NCBI GenBank assembly: GCA_039566865.1
Contig: CM076955.1
Span: 19,451,501-19,515,500 of the forward strand
Direction: 5' to 3'
DNA from: Aurelia coerulea
Lineage: Eukaryota; Cnidaria; Scyphozoa; Semaeostomeae; Ulmaridae
DNA length: 64,000 nt
Positions within the stretch are counted from its first letter, which is position 1; every line of letters starts with the position of its first letter. A model generated the notes under the pieces. The model did not search any database and had not been told where the DNA came from. It saw only the letters and a program-made list of their open reading frames with translations. The position numbers and the translations under genes were made by a program. This document shows positions 22,978-34,783 of the stretch, piece after piece.

Positions 22978-23257
22978 GCGGTTACACGAGACGTGAGTTT
23001 TCATGCTGTGAAACAGCCGTTATTATGAGAGGCAGTGTGATGCCTAAAAAGTCGGATCCAATTTTAGCCATTATCATCAATACGTTTAAAATTGGACGGG
23101 TAGATTGTCGCATCCGAGCGGTTACACGAGACATGAGTTTTCATGCTGTGAAACAGCCGTTATTATGAGAGGCAGTGTGATGCCTAAAAAGTCGGATCCA
23201 ATTTTAGCCATTATCATCAATACGTTTAAAATTGGGCAGGAAGACAGTCGTATCCGA
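22978..23257. repeat. 140-bp tandem duplication, nearly identical copies
   Basis: The unit beginning GCGGTTACACGAGAC occurs at 22978 and 23118. Both copies include TGTGAAACAGCCGTTATTAT, GCCTAAAAAGTCGGATCCAA and ATCAATACGTTTAAAATTGG with only a few differences, so the duplication is recent. Confidence 0.85.
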
Positions 23258-23749
23258 TTTTTCAGCGGTTCCGTTGTTATTTTGACTGTTCAACGTTGCT
23301 CTTCATTGCAGCTAATAACTCGTTTTCTTTCCTTTCAGGGTTTCAGGTTTAATTCGTTGTTTCCCTTGCAGGATTTAACAGTTTTCTACCTTGTCACAGG
23401 TACATTTGGTTGTTGTTCCTTTATGGGAGCTAACAGTTTCTTTCCACAGATTACAGTGGCCAATGTTGCGTTTGTAGGTTTATTTTGATGACCCCGTTAT
23501 TCAAGGCCATTTCTTGGTCCCCTCCCCTTGATATCAACCAGCTGTTATCACGAGGAAATGGGGTATCATTAGAGGCAGTGTGAATATGTGATAAATGTAC
23601 ACGTAGATTTTGATTATAAATATAACATATAGCCTTGAATATAATAATATAAGACGTTTCGGGCATAACCCTTCATCAGTAATAACGAAGAAGGGTTATT
23701 TGATGAAGGGTAATATCGTTTCGGGCATAACCCTTCATCAGTAAGTACG
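23258..23749. other. Spacer with a duplicated CGGGCATAACCCTTCATCAG box
   Basis: CGTTTCGGGCATAACCCTTC, ATCAGTAA occurs twice (about 23655 and 23718) around an inverted AAGAAGGGTTATTTGATGAA segment. No gene. Confidence 0.5.
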
Positions 23750-24210
23750 TTAAAGTGCATATGAAACGAAATTTTTTATTTTCTATTTTAATAGAACTTT
23801 TCATCCTCTTTTTAATGGTGCAATCGGTTTTTTCATCGAACTTATAATTTTGGAGATACAAAGCTCCAAAAGTGCGAAATTTTTGTCAAAAAGTGGTCCA
23901 ACAAGAACGCGGTCAGACCGTTGCGTACCAGACTCCAGTGACGTTATAGGTTTGTCAATTCTCAAAGGCCTCATTGAAAGAACAAAGGTTGCTCCAGTGA
24001 TCGCAATGGACGCACTGCAAGGCTCTTCATGAAGCTCGCTTTCTAGTCGGGTTTACAGGCACTTGCTTACGTTTTTGCGACTGAAGGTGGAAAGCAGTAT
24101 TAATCAGTGATCATGAATTTGACTTAGCAAGCTAAACTTGTCGTCTGGAAGTGGTGAAAATGAAGGACAGATTCCGGCCTTGCGTTGCTTATTATACCTG
24201 GCCAGGCGCC

Positions 24211-24379
24211 CAGGGACGTAGGAAGCATCTCAAACTTGGAGGGGCACGACACTTCGAGGGCACTTTTTCCATTAAGCTAAAGGGGCATTTCCTGAAAACA
24301 AAAAGGGCACTTCTTTGTTTATTTCAAAATCTTGGGGGGGGCACGTGCCCCCAGTGCCCCCCCGGTTCCTACGTCTCTG
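24211..24379. mobile_element. 169-bp hAT-type micro-element, perfect 8-bp TSD
   Basis: The termini CAGGGACGTAGGAA and TTCCTACGTCTCTG are inverted repeats (one mismatch), flanked by CAGGCGCC at 24203-24210 and 24380-24387. CAGRG ends plus an 8-bp duplication define hAT elements. GGGGCAC-type motifs recur between the ends on the plus strand. Non-autonomous. Confidence 0.88.
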
Positions 24380-25319
24380 CAGGCGCCTATACACAGCACC
24401 GAAGCAAAGTGAGAAGCGGAGAACTCTCGAATGAAAGGGAAATTGAAGCAACTTATCTCAATGATGATCCCTGCAATTATTCAAAGCATTTGTTGGTGAA
24501 GAGCTCCGATCCTTCAGGTAACCATTTTTGCAACAAAATATCCTATTATCAGTTATCACGCTTTTGAAGAACGAGAGTTGGCCTCGGTATCTTGTCTCTT
24601 GATACACAACAATTTCACGATGCACAGATCTAAAAACAAAACCGACGTTTCAACTGAGCTTTATCCATGGTTAGATTTAGAGGGCTGTCAGAAAAAACGG
24701 TTTCCTTGATCTCGAAATTCCCTTTATCCTATTTTGAAGGTGAAGTTGAAGTTTGAAAACATGTGCCTAATTGCCGTATGAATATGAACAGCAAATATTG
24801 TATGTAACACCCACCATTCCTTTGTGGTTCCATGTCGTTGAAGCTTCGGAATTTATTCTCTGATCAATCATAATAGCATGCTTTTATCAGTTCTGACATG
24901 GAAGAGGATATACACGTAGGAGTAACGGGTTTAGTTTATGAACTTTTGTTTCGTCAAGTCTTTTCTACAAACTCTTGCTAAAGTTGTAAACTGACATCCT
25001 TTTCAGTGTTGCATTGAAACATTAATGCCCTCGAAATTCAGTGAAAAGCAGACTCAAATTGAAACTGAATTTTTTATTTTTAGGCCAGGAAGACTGACCA
25101 GAGAGCAGCTTTAGGACATGCACAGAAACTACCAAAAAGCAAGCGAGACTTTATTCACTGTTACTGTACTGTATATGTTGAGGAACACGTACTTAAGAAC
25201 TCATGGACTCAAAGACAGACTCAAAGACATTGTGTTTTGAGCAACGTTTTTAAAACAGTTGAAGCCATTTTTCTCATCTTGAAATTGGCGCAATAAATTT
25301 TTAAACCATGGTCATCAAT

Positions 25320-25870
25320 AGTGCTCTATTACACGTACTTTTCTTATAAATTAAGAAACTAAGAATTTGGGCCAGTACTGGAAGTCTCTTAAAATTATCT
25401 GATCTGTACCCTCTTGAACACTTCAACACAATGTGTTTTTTGAAGCCTTTTCAATGTTTAGACATTACTCAAGTACTTTTCGAACAATATGATACAGGAA
25501 ACAAGTGAGAATAAAGAAAAACATGTTTGAGTTTCTTAATTTTTAGGGGAGTCCGAGTTTCTTATGAGAAAATACTTGTGAAAACATAACTAAGATTAAT
25601 TATTTCGATAAAGGAATTTCTTGACAAATATTTACTTTATTTTTACTTGTTTCCTGTATCATAGTATTCGGAAGGTAATTGAATAATGTCTAAACATTAG
25701 AAAGGCTTCAAAAAACTTTGTTTTGAAATGTTCAGATTGGAACAGGGCGGAACAGGGAGTAAATATGAAGATTGTTATGGAACCTTTAGGAAACTAGTAA
25801 AAAACTCTTCTTAGTTTCTCATGAAAAAATATGTGTATGCAACAGATGACAACAAATAGAATCCAGTCAA
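25320..25870. repeat. TAAGAAACT-rich dispersed repeat, copy 1
   Basis: TTTCTTATAAATTAAGAAAC, AATTTGGGCCAGTACTGG, TTGTTTCCTGTATCATA and ATAATGTCTAAACATT are shared with 36010-36365. Related ends occur near 43145, 50330-50470 and 53570-53965. It is full of TTAAGAAACT or its complement. Non-coding. Confidence 0.65.
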
Positions 25871-27083
25871 AGAGGGAAAAGAAATTTCGTATCTGATTAT
25901 ACTATTACAGAAAAGAAATGTCACCAAGGTTCTTTAGGTGTTGCTCATCCACCAGGAAAGTCCTTGCATCCAGCCTTTGCTGTTTGTGTCATATTTTGAT
26001 ATGCAAACATCTACAATTTCAGTGGCTGGAGTTTTGAGTAGCTTTGATAGAGTGTTCTAGGGGATAGGAATTAAGATAATGATCACAATCAACGAGTTAC
26101 ATTTATCTTGATATAATTAGTTTCTGTTGCCTAAGGTGTTTATTTACATGTTTTGAAGACGGTGTTATTTTTGCAAACTGTTTGTTTACCTGCCTCCGCT
26201 GTATTATCAAACTTCTACAAACAACCTTTCTCATGGGAAAAATTATGTGATTCCACTGTTCAAAACAAGAAACTAAAGGTGATAATAGTCTGAGTTAGAG
26301 CTTTATCCTTCAATACATTTTGAACAAGGAAACATTCCCAGAAGAATTGGAGTCTTTCAGCGTTGAAATGAGAGGCGTTTACAAATGAAATTGACCTGCA
26401 GTCGCAAATAATTTTGTCAGGCCCATCAGCATCGCGCGTTGACAGAAATGACGTCCTGACTCTCGCCCCGACTCGCATAACGCGAATAAAATTATTAGGC
26501 AATTCTACATAAGTTGGATAACAGTCTTATTCGCTATTCTACGTTTTCACTAAAGTTCTTGCTTCACTAAAATAAACTTACCATTTGCTAATATGCTGTA
26601 AGCAAGACCAAGCAAGTCACTTCGACATAGCAATCATATTGGCCTGTGTGTGTTGTTATGGCCAGCCACTTCAATCGATGAATCTTCAGCTAATGAAGCC
26701 AAAAGCCATGGTAAAAGACTCAAAAACCAATCATCAAGAGTCGAAGGTTGTTCTTCCATAAAGTACTGCTTTGATGCTTTGGATGTCAAAAAATTGCCTC
26801 TGAAAACCTCAGCAGACTCGTCCAGAACGTCGAAGTGCAACAGGCCACTGACCGGCACTATTACGGAAAGCCTTTGTTCTCGCGACGTTCTTTGTGAACT
26901 GACAAACCTATTACGTCAAAGCACAACATCGGTACCAGACCCCTGAACCACTTGAATCGCAGCTTTGAGAGCTAATAACATAGTAACGAATTGCTTTTCG
27001 AAATTTTCAGCCACATGTTCGTGATCAGCGACCTCGAATTTACTATTATCGAAAATAAAAAAATTCGTTTCATATGCACTTTA

Positions 27084-27464
27084 AGGTGTTAGAATAGAAA
27101 AAGAACGATTGATAGAACAGGTGATAAGTGGAATGCAGAATAGAACGCGACGCAAGGATGCAACGCAAGCGAAGGAGTAAAAGATTCGAAGAGAGATGCT
27201 ACGACAAAGTGAAATTAACACAGATGCTAGGACAAAAATGAAAACCGTTTGTTGAGTCCATGTGGCAGAACAGTCCCTAATTTAAAAAAAGTCCCAAAAC
27301 TGCCATATCGCCGGTAGAATGTCCATCTGAATTGAAATGCCTGGACACATTAGTGTCCGAATGTTCGATTTTATGTTCGATGAATATGTGATACCTTTGA
27401 AGTCGGATGGAGGAAAATGTATGATCCTGTTGGACAGATGCACCATCCCGACGACGGATCCGAT
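27084..27464. other. Spacer, no gene recognised
   Basis: The minus frame 27277-27486 (69 codons) contains VKHRIRRRDGASVQQDHTFS and LQRYHIFIEHKIEH. It resembles reading-frame scraps from retroelements (after-RT segments), but too little is left to assign. Confidence 0.3.
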
Positions 27465-27474
27465 GTTTGACGAG

Positions 27475-27998
27475 CATAAGTTCCAAATCTTTATCTCAGC
27501 GTAAAAAGGTGGGTGTAAAATTTAATGACCTATTTCTTTTGTTTGAATGACTTGAAAGAAACTTTAGATACTTACCTATAATTCTACCGTTGGACTTTTC
27601 AGAAATTTTGAATATTTTTCGAAATTACAGCGTATCTTACATTTCAACTCATTTGAGGATATGACGGCATCAAATTTCTAAATCATAAACCAGATGAGTG
27701 ACAGACTTTTGCTTGATTCCATATTGTAGGCATTCATAAACTATGGTTTTCTTCGAAATTATTTCATGTTACGTGAAACAGTTTAGAAATTACGATGGTT
27801 TTAAGTTTTTTTTTTAAATAGTTCTTAAAGTCTTGAAAAAGAGGAAAACACTCTAATTCTGAAAATATTGAAGATGTCAGAAAAGTCTAACGGTAGAATT
27901 ATAGCGAATTAGCAAAAGTTTCTTTGAAGTCATTCAGTTCAAAGAAATACGTCACTGAATTTTACACCAGGCTTTTTAAAGATTTGGAACCTTTGCTT
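27475..27998. mobile_element. Palindromic MITE family 2, copy 2 (10-bp TSD)
   Basis: Same structure as 21781-22290: CATAAGTTCCAAATCTTT ... AAAGATTTGGAACCTTTGC, with CTACCGTTGGACTTT inverted near 27880. It is flanked by GTTTGACGAG (27465-27474) and GTTTGACGGG (27999-28008), a 10-bp duplication with one mismatch. Confidence 0.82.
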
Positions 27999-28062
27999 GT
28001 TTGACGGGTTTTCGTTTTACAAGGAATCGTCCGCATTGATTGGCTATTGTTTAATCGAAAGC

Positions 28063-28165
28063 AATCTCGTCCCCAGAGTGAGTTCGTTGCTCTACCTCTA
28101 CTCTGGGATACATCATGCCGTTCTGCAATTTGATTGGCTATTCAAAAACAATAGCAACATAACTC
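28063..28165. repeat. Dispersed repeat CTCGTCCCCAGAGTGAGTTC, copy 2
   Basis: Nearly identical to 15428-15535, including CTCTACCTCTACTCTGGGATA and GCAATTTGATTGGCTATTC. Confidence 0.75.
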
Positions 28166-28479
28166 ATTTTTCGAAAACTTCCTAATTAAGCAACAACAAT
28201 TAAAAAAGTTTGCTATGTGGGACAGGGTATACTTTTGGCACAGGCTGTCATGGGACATGGTTGGGGGGTGAAAGGGTTTTCCACACACCACCATAATTTC
28301 CCTAGCCAAATAGCCCCAGGGAGCCAAATGAATGCTTAATCCTTAAACTATACTAAGTCTCATGTGGCGTGATTTACCGATAAGCGATTTGCGATTAACC
28401 AATCAAAACAAACAAGAGTGAGCCAAATTGGAGTCATTGCCTCGTGGTTTCGAATGATTACTCTAGCTGTGATTTTCTA

Positions 28480-29010
28480 CTCGTGGCCTTCTCTTCGCGT
28501 GCGTTGTGCAAAACTTTAGGTACCCTAAAAGCCCCATGGCCTTTGATACCCTCCCAGTTACGTCTCCTAAAGTTTTGGTGGCCCAATTAGAGTCTGTGAT
28601 GGCCTAATGTAGCGATTGAATGCACCATCAAAACGTAAATATTGTTATTTGCAAGAGGAAAATAACACTGTACCATCACATTCTCGTTGCCTTTTCTTCT
28701 TTTCGCATGCGCTGTGTCAACATCTGGGACCTTAAAGCCTCATGAGGCTTAGCCTCATGGTTTCGATACCCTCGCAGTAACGTTTGTTAAAGTTTTTGCT
28801 TGTGGCCTTTTCTTCACATGTGCTGTGTCAAAATCCGGGACCTTAGAGGCCTCATGGTTTCGATATCCTCCCAGTTACGTTTCCTAAAGATTTAGGTGGT
28901 CCTGTGGGGGGCCCTCGTGCATCGATCAAGTACACCAATAAAACGAAAACATGACTGTTTGCGTCTGACAAAAACATTGTGGTAGATCTATGCTCGTGGC
29001 CTTTTCTCTT
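28480..29010. repeat. Irregular tandem repeat
   Basis: The module (C/T)(T/G)GTGGCCTT(T)TCTTC, GCATG(C/T)GCTGTGTCAA, GGACCTTA, CTCATGGTTTCGATA and CCTCCCAGTTACGTTTCCTA recurs about four times with spacing from ~115 to ~200 bp. Some copies are separated by a CACCAATAAAACG / CACCATCAAAACG segment. Non-coding. Confidence 0.65.
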
Positions 29011-29707
29011 CCAGACCTGTACAGATAAACACACAAAGACCGTGCAGTGTTGGGTTAGGTACAACAGGAAATAGAAACAAACCGTTAAACTGGCGACTGG
29101 GATGAAATCTCATGAAAAGGACGATCAATTAGTCTGCAGGATAAAATTCGTCATTTTTCAAACATCCGATTCGTGGTTTTGTAGAGAAAGGTCAGATTTG
29201 AGCGATTGGAAAATTTATCACAAACATCAGAAAAACAAGTTAGTAGCGGGCCAAAATGGTAATTACGATGTTAATTAATGTGTTACTTAAGCGATGCGCA
29301 TATTACGGTAAATCTGTTAAAATCTGCATCTTTTAATTAATAAATCAATGTCTTGAAAGTTTGTGAGTTGTGAATGAAGATTTCCCAATCTAGGGCTTGA
29401 ATCAAATATGCTTCAGGGTGTTATCCTGCTCTTAATTTGTTGCTTACATCACGGGCAATAACTCACTGTTTTTGTATCATCATAGTTTTGGTCAGCGATC
29501 AGCGCGCTTGCTTAAAGCGCATGCTCTCTAGCAACAGAACATGCGAACGAAGCTGACGCGCTGGTCGCCGACTGAAACTACTGCAAGCGGAGGTAGGCCT
29601 TTTATACTTCTCCTTGGTGCTCTTCTCAGCTTTCGACATGACCTTACTCAAATATGCTCAATCAAATTATAAGTGTCTTTCGCGGCTCTGGTAACGGTCA
29701 GTTCCTG
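29011..29707. other. Spacer, no gene recognised
   Basis: The sequence around 29480-29580 holds an imperfect palindrome (GTCAGCGATCAGCGCGCTTG against GCTGACGCGCTGGTCGCCGA). Nothing else supported. Confidence 0.4.
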
Positions 29708-29716
29708 TCCTGTGCA

Positions 29717-30238
29717 GCATAGGTTCCATTCCAAATCTTAAAATCGGCATAAAAAGGTGGGTGTAAAATTCTATGACCTATTTTTTCTTGTTGAATGGCT
29801 GGGTTGAAAGAAACTTTAGATACTTACCTACAATGCTACCGTTAGACTTTTCAGAAATCTTCAATATTACAGCGCATTTTATATCCTAACTCATTTGAAG
29901 ATGTGACGTCATCAAATGTCTAAATCATCAACCAAAAGAGTGTTAGACTTTTGCTTCATACCGTATTGTAGACACTCATAAGTTATAGTTTTCTTGGAAA
30001 TTATTTTGTGTTGCCTTAAACAGTATAGAAGTTACGCTGGTTTTAAGTTTTTTGAAAATTTTTCTTGAATTCTTGAAAAAGAATAGAAACACTCCAAATA
30101 TGAAAATATTGAAGATTTCAGAAAAGTCCAACGGTAGAATTATAGCGAAGTAGCTAAAGTTCTTTAAATTCGATCGGTTCAAAGAAATAGGTCATTAAAT
30201 CTTACAACAGCCATTTTAAACATTTGGAACCTATGCTT
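29717..30238. mobile_element. Palindromic MITE family 2, copy 3 (9-bp TSD)
   Basis: GCATAGGTTCC ... GGAACCTATGC with the inner inverted CTACCGTTAGACTTTTC / GAAAAGTCCAACGGTAG. It is flanked by TCCTGTGCA at 29708-29716 and 30239-30247, a perfect 9-bp duplication. Same family as 21781 and 27475. Confidence 0.85.
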
Positions 30239-32717
30239 TCCTGTGCAGAAATGTTTCTCGTTTCAAAAACGCGCCTCGCAAGGTGTTGATGAACAACTGA
30301 AGCTGACGATAGAAAAATCAAAGCAAATTTTCTCATTTCATTGATGATTTTATTTCTCCTTCAAAGTGGACAGACCACCAATACTGTATAATCAACAAAA
30401 AGACAAAATGCAAGAGGTGAGCTACCCTGGGTACCAAAGCCAACAAAAATAACAATCTTCTTTCTACTGATTTCGGTGTTTTGTTGCGTTTATGGGTTTA
30501 ATATGATGAGTCCGTTATTTAAGGCTATTTTTAAATCTTCCTTTCCTTAATTTTGAGGCTCTGGTACCAAGGGTAGAGGTGAGTCAAAAAATTATCAATT
30601 ATTTCAAAAATCGTAAAAAATTAACATAGCAACCAATTTGCTAAATTTTTAATGCAACATCTTACTGATGCTTCAACTTAATTTTTGAGACTGTTCTAAT
30701 AATTTCAAGTGCATGATTGCTTTCTGAAATTAGGAAATGGCCAAAATTCATATACCTCCTTATGCCCGAAAACAGCTAAAAATTGCCTGTTCACTAGAGT
30801 GTACATGTTAACATTTTGATGGCATGATTTGATCTCATGATTTGAACCCACTAAAGAGTTTTGCTTGTGACATTTGTTTCGAGTTATTATATCCCCAACC
30901 TGACATCTAACATTAGACATTCTCCATTACAGTATTTATCGTTCTTCTCTTTTCAAATTGTGTTTAGCATTTATGTAAAATTATCTGTGGTTTAAATCTT
31001 TTTTTACATTTAACGCCATGGAGTAGTCATAGTCTTTTGGTCATCATATTATAGTTCAAATCATTGAGAAATGTATCCAGTCCAGCTGGTAGTTTGGAGT
31101 TTTTGGCAAGGCCCACGGAAGCTAGTTTCGGGAACCCTTCATTTGAGATTCAGATAATGCATCGTTGATTTAAGAAAATTGTCAAAATTGGATTAAATCC
31201 TCAATCAGGCAACAGAGTTGTAATTTTTCAAATTGGTGTTCTAGTTTTTGAAATGCAAGTTTTCAAACACTGGATATGAAATTTGATGACGTTTGCCTCA
31301 AATTTAATAAATGCTGCCATTTTACGAGATATCAATAAATTTCGATGAGAGATTTACAGTAAAAAGCCCTAATTTCTTTCCAAGCCATTTATTTCAAAGA
31401 AAACTGTTATAGAATTTTACACCGATCTTTCTAAAGATTTGAGCCCTATGACGAGTAAACGAGCCCAAGTCTATCTGTCTAGTCCGTCTTAGTCCCCTTG
31501 GATCAGCCATTCCAGCATTCCGTAAAGAGAGCGAGAGACACGATTTCCCGCCTCTTTCCGGAATGTTGGAATGGCGGATCCAGGAATTACCGAAAAAGGA
31601 ACGGTAAGACGGACCGAAGAGATGGACTTGGAGCAAGTTTATATGATGAGTAGATACGTTTCTCTAACTCACCCATTAATGAAGAAGATAGATTTCTTCA
31701 GAGCAAAACGAAGCCTATGAACAAAATGTTGCACCTAAAGATATAAAAATATTAGCTCTGTCCGCTTGTAGCTACAATGCGTTAATACATTTTCTATGAA
31801 TTAAATACAATTTCTGTGGGGTTGGTATTATCAAAATTACATTAAAATCGTTCAAAAAATTTGACACGAAAATCCTGCTCGTTAACTAATTCTCACTAAA
31901 TCGTACATACATTAAGTGTTTAGTAACTTGAAGATCTTATTAACAATCACAAAAATATTTTAGCTAATAAATTCAACATTCTATAATTATTTTTCTATAG
32001 TATATCTTGATTGAATTTGAAAAAATTAGAAACGTCCTAAGGTATTTGGCGTAAAATGTACGAACCTAAAATCAATACACAAAACTTTCGAGCATGGTTC
32101 GAGTCAAGATATACCCCCAAATTTGTGGCTCCTTTATCTGGGGAAGGTGCAGCGTTACCCTGGGTACCAGAGCCTTAAATACAAGAGAAAGATAAGGAGA
32201 AGAAGGAACTGCATATCAAGCTAGAAAAAGGACCATGTGTCACCTTCTTTTTCTTGTCTCTACTTCTGTTTTCTCATATTTAGCACTTTTAATTACGAAA
32301 ATCGCATTTGTTTATGTCCCTCTTTAGTCTCTTTAGTACTGCCACGTTTTTACATTTTTCGAGCTCATCTGATTCGATATCCTTGGATAAGAACAAGCTA
32401 AGTCTCTTTATAGCGGAGTCCACATTAGGCGAAATTTGGCTATTTCTTTTTACGGGTTGGTCTTTGAGGCTGAAAATAATTTCAAATATTGAAACAAAGT
32501 ATATCTCGACAGATTCAATTCACCCTTCCGGCAGTTACCTATAGAATACGGATTTCTATCCAAATCTTATTAGGTTGTAGATGAACAACTCGAGTCCTTA
32601 TTTCAGCTTCGCTTTGTCCAATTGAATTGCAGGTTTTCGCAGGTAGAAAATGTTCCAATTCAGTAAGCAATGGGGAGATAAGGAGCTCAGGTTTTAAGTC
32701 TAATCAAGCTTTACTCT
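30239..32717. other. Intergenic, downstream of the SLC26A11-like gene
   Basis: Contains the hairpin element at 31466-31632. The segment 31090-31450 ends ATTTTACACCGATCTTTCTA and resembles a very diverged relative of MITE family 2. GGTACCAGAGCC/GGTACCAAGGG boxes occur near 30430, 30555 and 32160. No supported gene. Confidence 0.4.
31466..31632. repeat. Hairpin (palindromic MITE-like) repeat
   Basis: CAAGTCTATCTGTCTAGTCC, GTCTTAGTCCCCTTGGATCA and GCCATTCCAGCATTCC on the left are met by GGAATGTTGGAATGGCGGAT, CCA ... GTAAGACGGACCGAAGAGAT, GGACTTG on the right. Arms are ~60-70 bp with mismatches. Confidence 0.7.
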
Positions 32718-32723
32718 TTATTT
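32718..32723 (-). terminator. Candidate polyadenylation signal for the SLC26A11-like gene
   Basis: AATAAA on the minus strand about 260 bp past the stop codon at 32982. Position is plausible, but this hexamer is common in AT-rich DNA. Confidence 0.3.
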
Positions 32724-32981
32724 TACATTCATTGGTCTATAGAGTTATCGAATTGAGATATATGCTTGCGACAAGGCTGTTTTAACCCCATCTGACCTGG
32801 GGGGATGCCGTCCCCTAGTATATTTTTGTTTACACGTTTTGTCATGTATGCAGAAGGACTCTGAGATTTCGTAAGTTTAACTTTGTATCATTGAGCAATC
32901 AAATTGTAACATTCTACCACGTAGGAGCCTCCGCATTATTAAACTGCCCGTTTAAAGAGAATTAATTGCGATATTTCAACG

Positions 32982-33592
32982 TTATATCAAGGGCGTCCTT
33001 TCACCATCTCTATCTATTGAGTTTCTTGCTATGTATTCTTGCATCTCTGCTTGCAAAAACAACTGCCTGACATTCAATTTCATATTGCTTACGTAGATCT
33101 CCACGCCACTGCTTCTCGTCTCCAAGAAAACAACCGAAAGTTCGTTTAAAACTGTGAAGTCCATGTCTGTTACCCCAGAAAAATCCAATAGAATCATCAA
33201 CGGCCTTTCTGGTGAATTGATCAAATCTTCGATATTCTCCGCCAAAAACTCTACCCCGCAGAATGAAATACCATTGTTGACTTTGAGAACCGTTATCTCT
33301 TTGATATCGAGGTCTACACTTGGGTAGAGTTGAGGGTAGAGCAAAATAACCATAGATATACCAGCCCCAACAAGTAGGCCGATTTCTAATGAGTAGAAGC
33401 AAGCTAGAAACGTACAGACAAGAGGAATCAAATCAAGCCTTTTTACATACCAAATTTTTCTGACGATCGTGTAGTCTACCATTTGTATGACAGCAAGGAT
33501 GATGATTGCGCCGAGGCATGCTCTGGGTATGTATTGAAATGCTGGTGTTAGGTACTTTATTGCCAGGATGACGATTGCACCAGTGAAAATAC
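32982..33592 (-). CDS. SLC26A11: SLC26A11-like anion/sulfate transporter, exon 3 (last)
   Basis: The terminal coding exon, 611 bp. The acceptor is visible as CTCCTCTTCCTTCAAG just before 33592, and the first two bases complete a Gly codon split by the intron (phase 1), giving ...RTPAAG|IFTGAIVIL. It encodes the last transmembrane segments (LTPAFQYIPRACLGAIIILA, then IPLVCTFLACFYSLEIG) and the cytoplasmic STAS domain (about protein residues 490-580, with LMILLDFSGVTDMDFTVLNE). It ends at a natural stop. The open frame upstream of 33592 (to 33690) is intronic and runs into a transposon. With exons 1 and 2 the protein is ~594 residues, close to the human SLC26A11 length I recall (606). Confidence 0.88.
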
Positions 33593-33686
33593 CTTGAAGG
33601 AAGAGGAGAATTGAATTCATCAGAGAAACCATAAACATTACAACCTCTAATATAGCAAAAACTGCAAGTGCTGGCAGCGAACGATA

Positions 33687-34271
33687 CCGGGAGTCCCAAA
33701 AAAATGTATACAGATTTGGTTGACTCCAGTGATGTGAATTTAGTTTTAATCAACGGCTAATCACTCTCAAAATTTTCCTCGATAGTTAACTTGAACACAG
33801 ATACCTCGTTTGTTGGTATTGATGCTTTGAAAGCAAAAATATCAATCTTGAAATCTCAAGTTTGCGTCCACATGGAAACCAGAGATTTGGTCTTTTGACC
33901 CAAGCAAATTCCTGAAGCACATCAAAATTAAGAACTGAAATCAATGAAAAACTAAGAAACTTCGCAATATGGGTGATTGGGGCGTGACTTTTGAATATTG
34001 TTCAAATTTTATCAAGGCTATCGTTGATGTATACGCTGTGCTTTGAGAAATTGCTTAGGCCCAAAGGCCAAGGCTCTGGTTTGCAGGAAGAGGCAAATTT
34101 GAGCTTTCAAGATTAACATGTCTGCTCTCAAAGTACAAATATCAACAAACGGGGTATGTATGTTCAAGTTAACTATCGAGGAACATTTTTAGAGTGATTA
34201 GACATTAATTGAAGCTAAATTTACAGCGCTGGAGTCAAACTAAATCCGTATACATTTTTTGGGACACCTGA
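33687..34271. mobile_element. Palindromic TA-flanked element (mariner-type MITE)
   Basis: The left end CCGGGAGTCCCAAAAAAATG, TATACAGATTTGGTTGACTCCAG and the right end (CTGGAGTCAAACTAAATCCG, TATACATTTTTTGGGACACC) are inverted. Arms extend ~200 bp (CCTCGATAGTTAACTTGAAC against GTTCAAGTTAACTATCGAGG). TA flanks both ends (33685-33686, 34272-34273). It is related to 16410-16953 and, at the termini, to 17465 and 11233. It sits ~95 bp from the exon 3 acceptor. Confidence 0.8.
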
Positions 34272-34783
34272 TAGTTTTACGAAACAGTAAAGAACAAGGA
34301 CTGCGACAATGATCATTTTCACATTTCATATTTCACTCACAGTTCAGCCTAAATTACACTTGAAAAGAATTTCTAATCTTAGATTGGCATGAAATAGGCC
34401 GATTTTGTACACTAGAATCCAGAGGTTCGTGACGCAACTCGTACCCTTGACAGAATTCAAACGGAAAGTAAAAACGCATCAAATTATATACGTTGTAATT
34501 GTATATTCTGTAACAGAAATGTACATAATTTAAGATTTTATAAATATATATTTATCTGATAGTATAACCAGGATCTAAATAGGATTGTCTAATTTTCATT
34601 TATCGTTGGTAGAAGCTTAACCAAGCAACTCTTCACTGGCAAATAGAAGGCTTTTGTTCAATTTCGCGAAGTTACGGAAATCTTTGCACATACTTCGGCG
34701 TTCAGTAGGACTTGTCGCATGCTAATTACTAATAAATTATCATACTTTATGTTAATTCCACCCCTGACGGGGGCAGGGGGCGT
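34272..34783. other. Intronic spacer downstream of GIY-YIG-like gene 1
   Basis: AT-rich; nothing recognised. It probably contains the 3' end of the 34784-35410 transcript. Confidence 0.35.

Larger units (their letters stand above)
23750..27083. mobile_element. 3.3-kb TIR element with nested insertions
   Basis: The left end TTAAAGTGCATATGAAACGA, then AATTTTTTATTTTC (23750-23784), is inverted at 27047-27083. Inner boxes are also inverted: GCGTACCAGACTCCAGTGAC with ATAGGTTTGTCA on the left, and TGACAAACCTATTACGTC with GGTACCAGACCCCTGA (about 26900-26946) on the right. The element includes a nested hAT micro-element (24211-24379) and a TAAGAAACT-rich repeat (25320-25870). Open frames at 26634-26946 have no recognised domain. 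No transposase identified. Confidence 0.6.

Noticed and set aside
24151..24567. A 138-codon protein
   Set aside because: The frame runs through both ends of a hAT element and its target duplication, so it is chance.
33593..33753. Exon 3 of the transporter extending to 33690 as the open frame suggests
   Set aside because: A good acceptor precedes 33592 and gives the correct family sequence; the extra frame is intron running into a transposon end.
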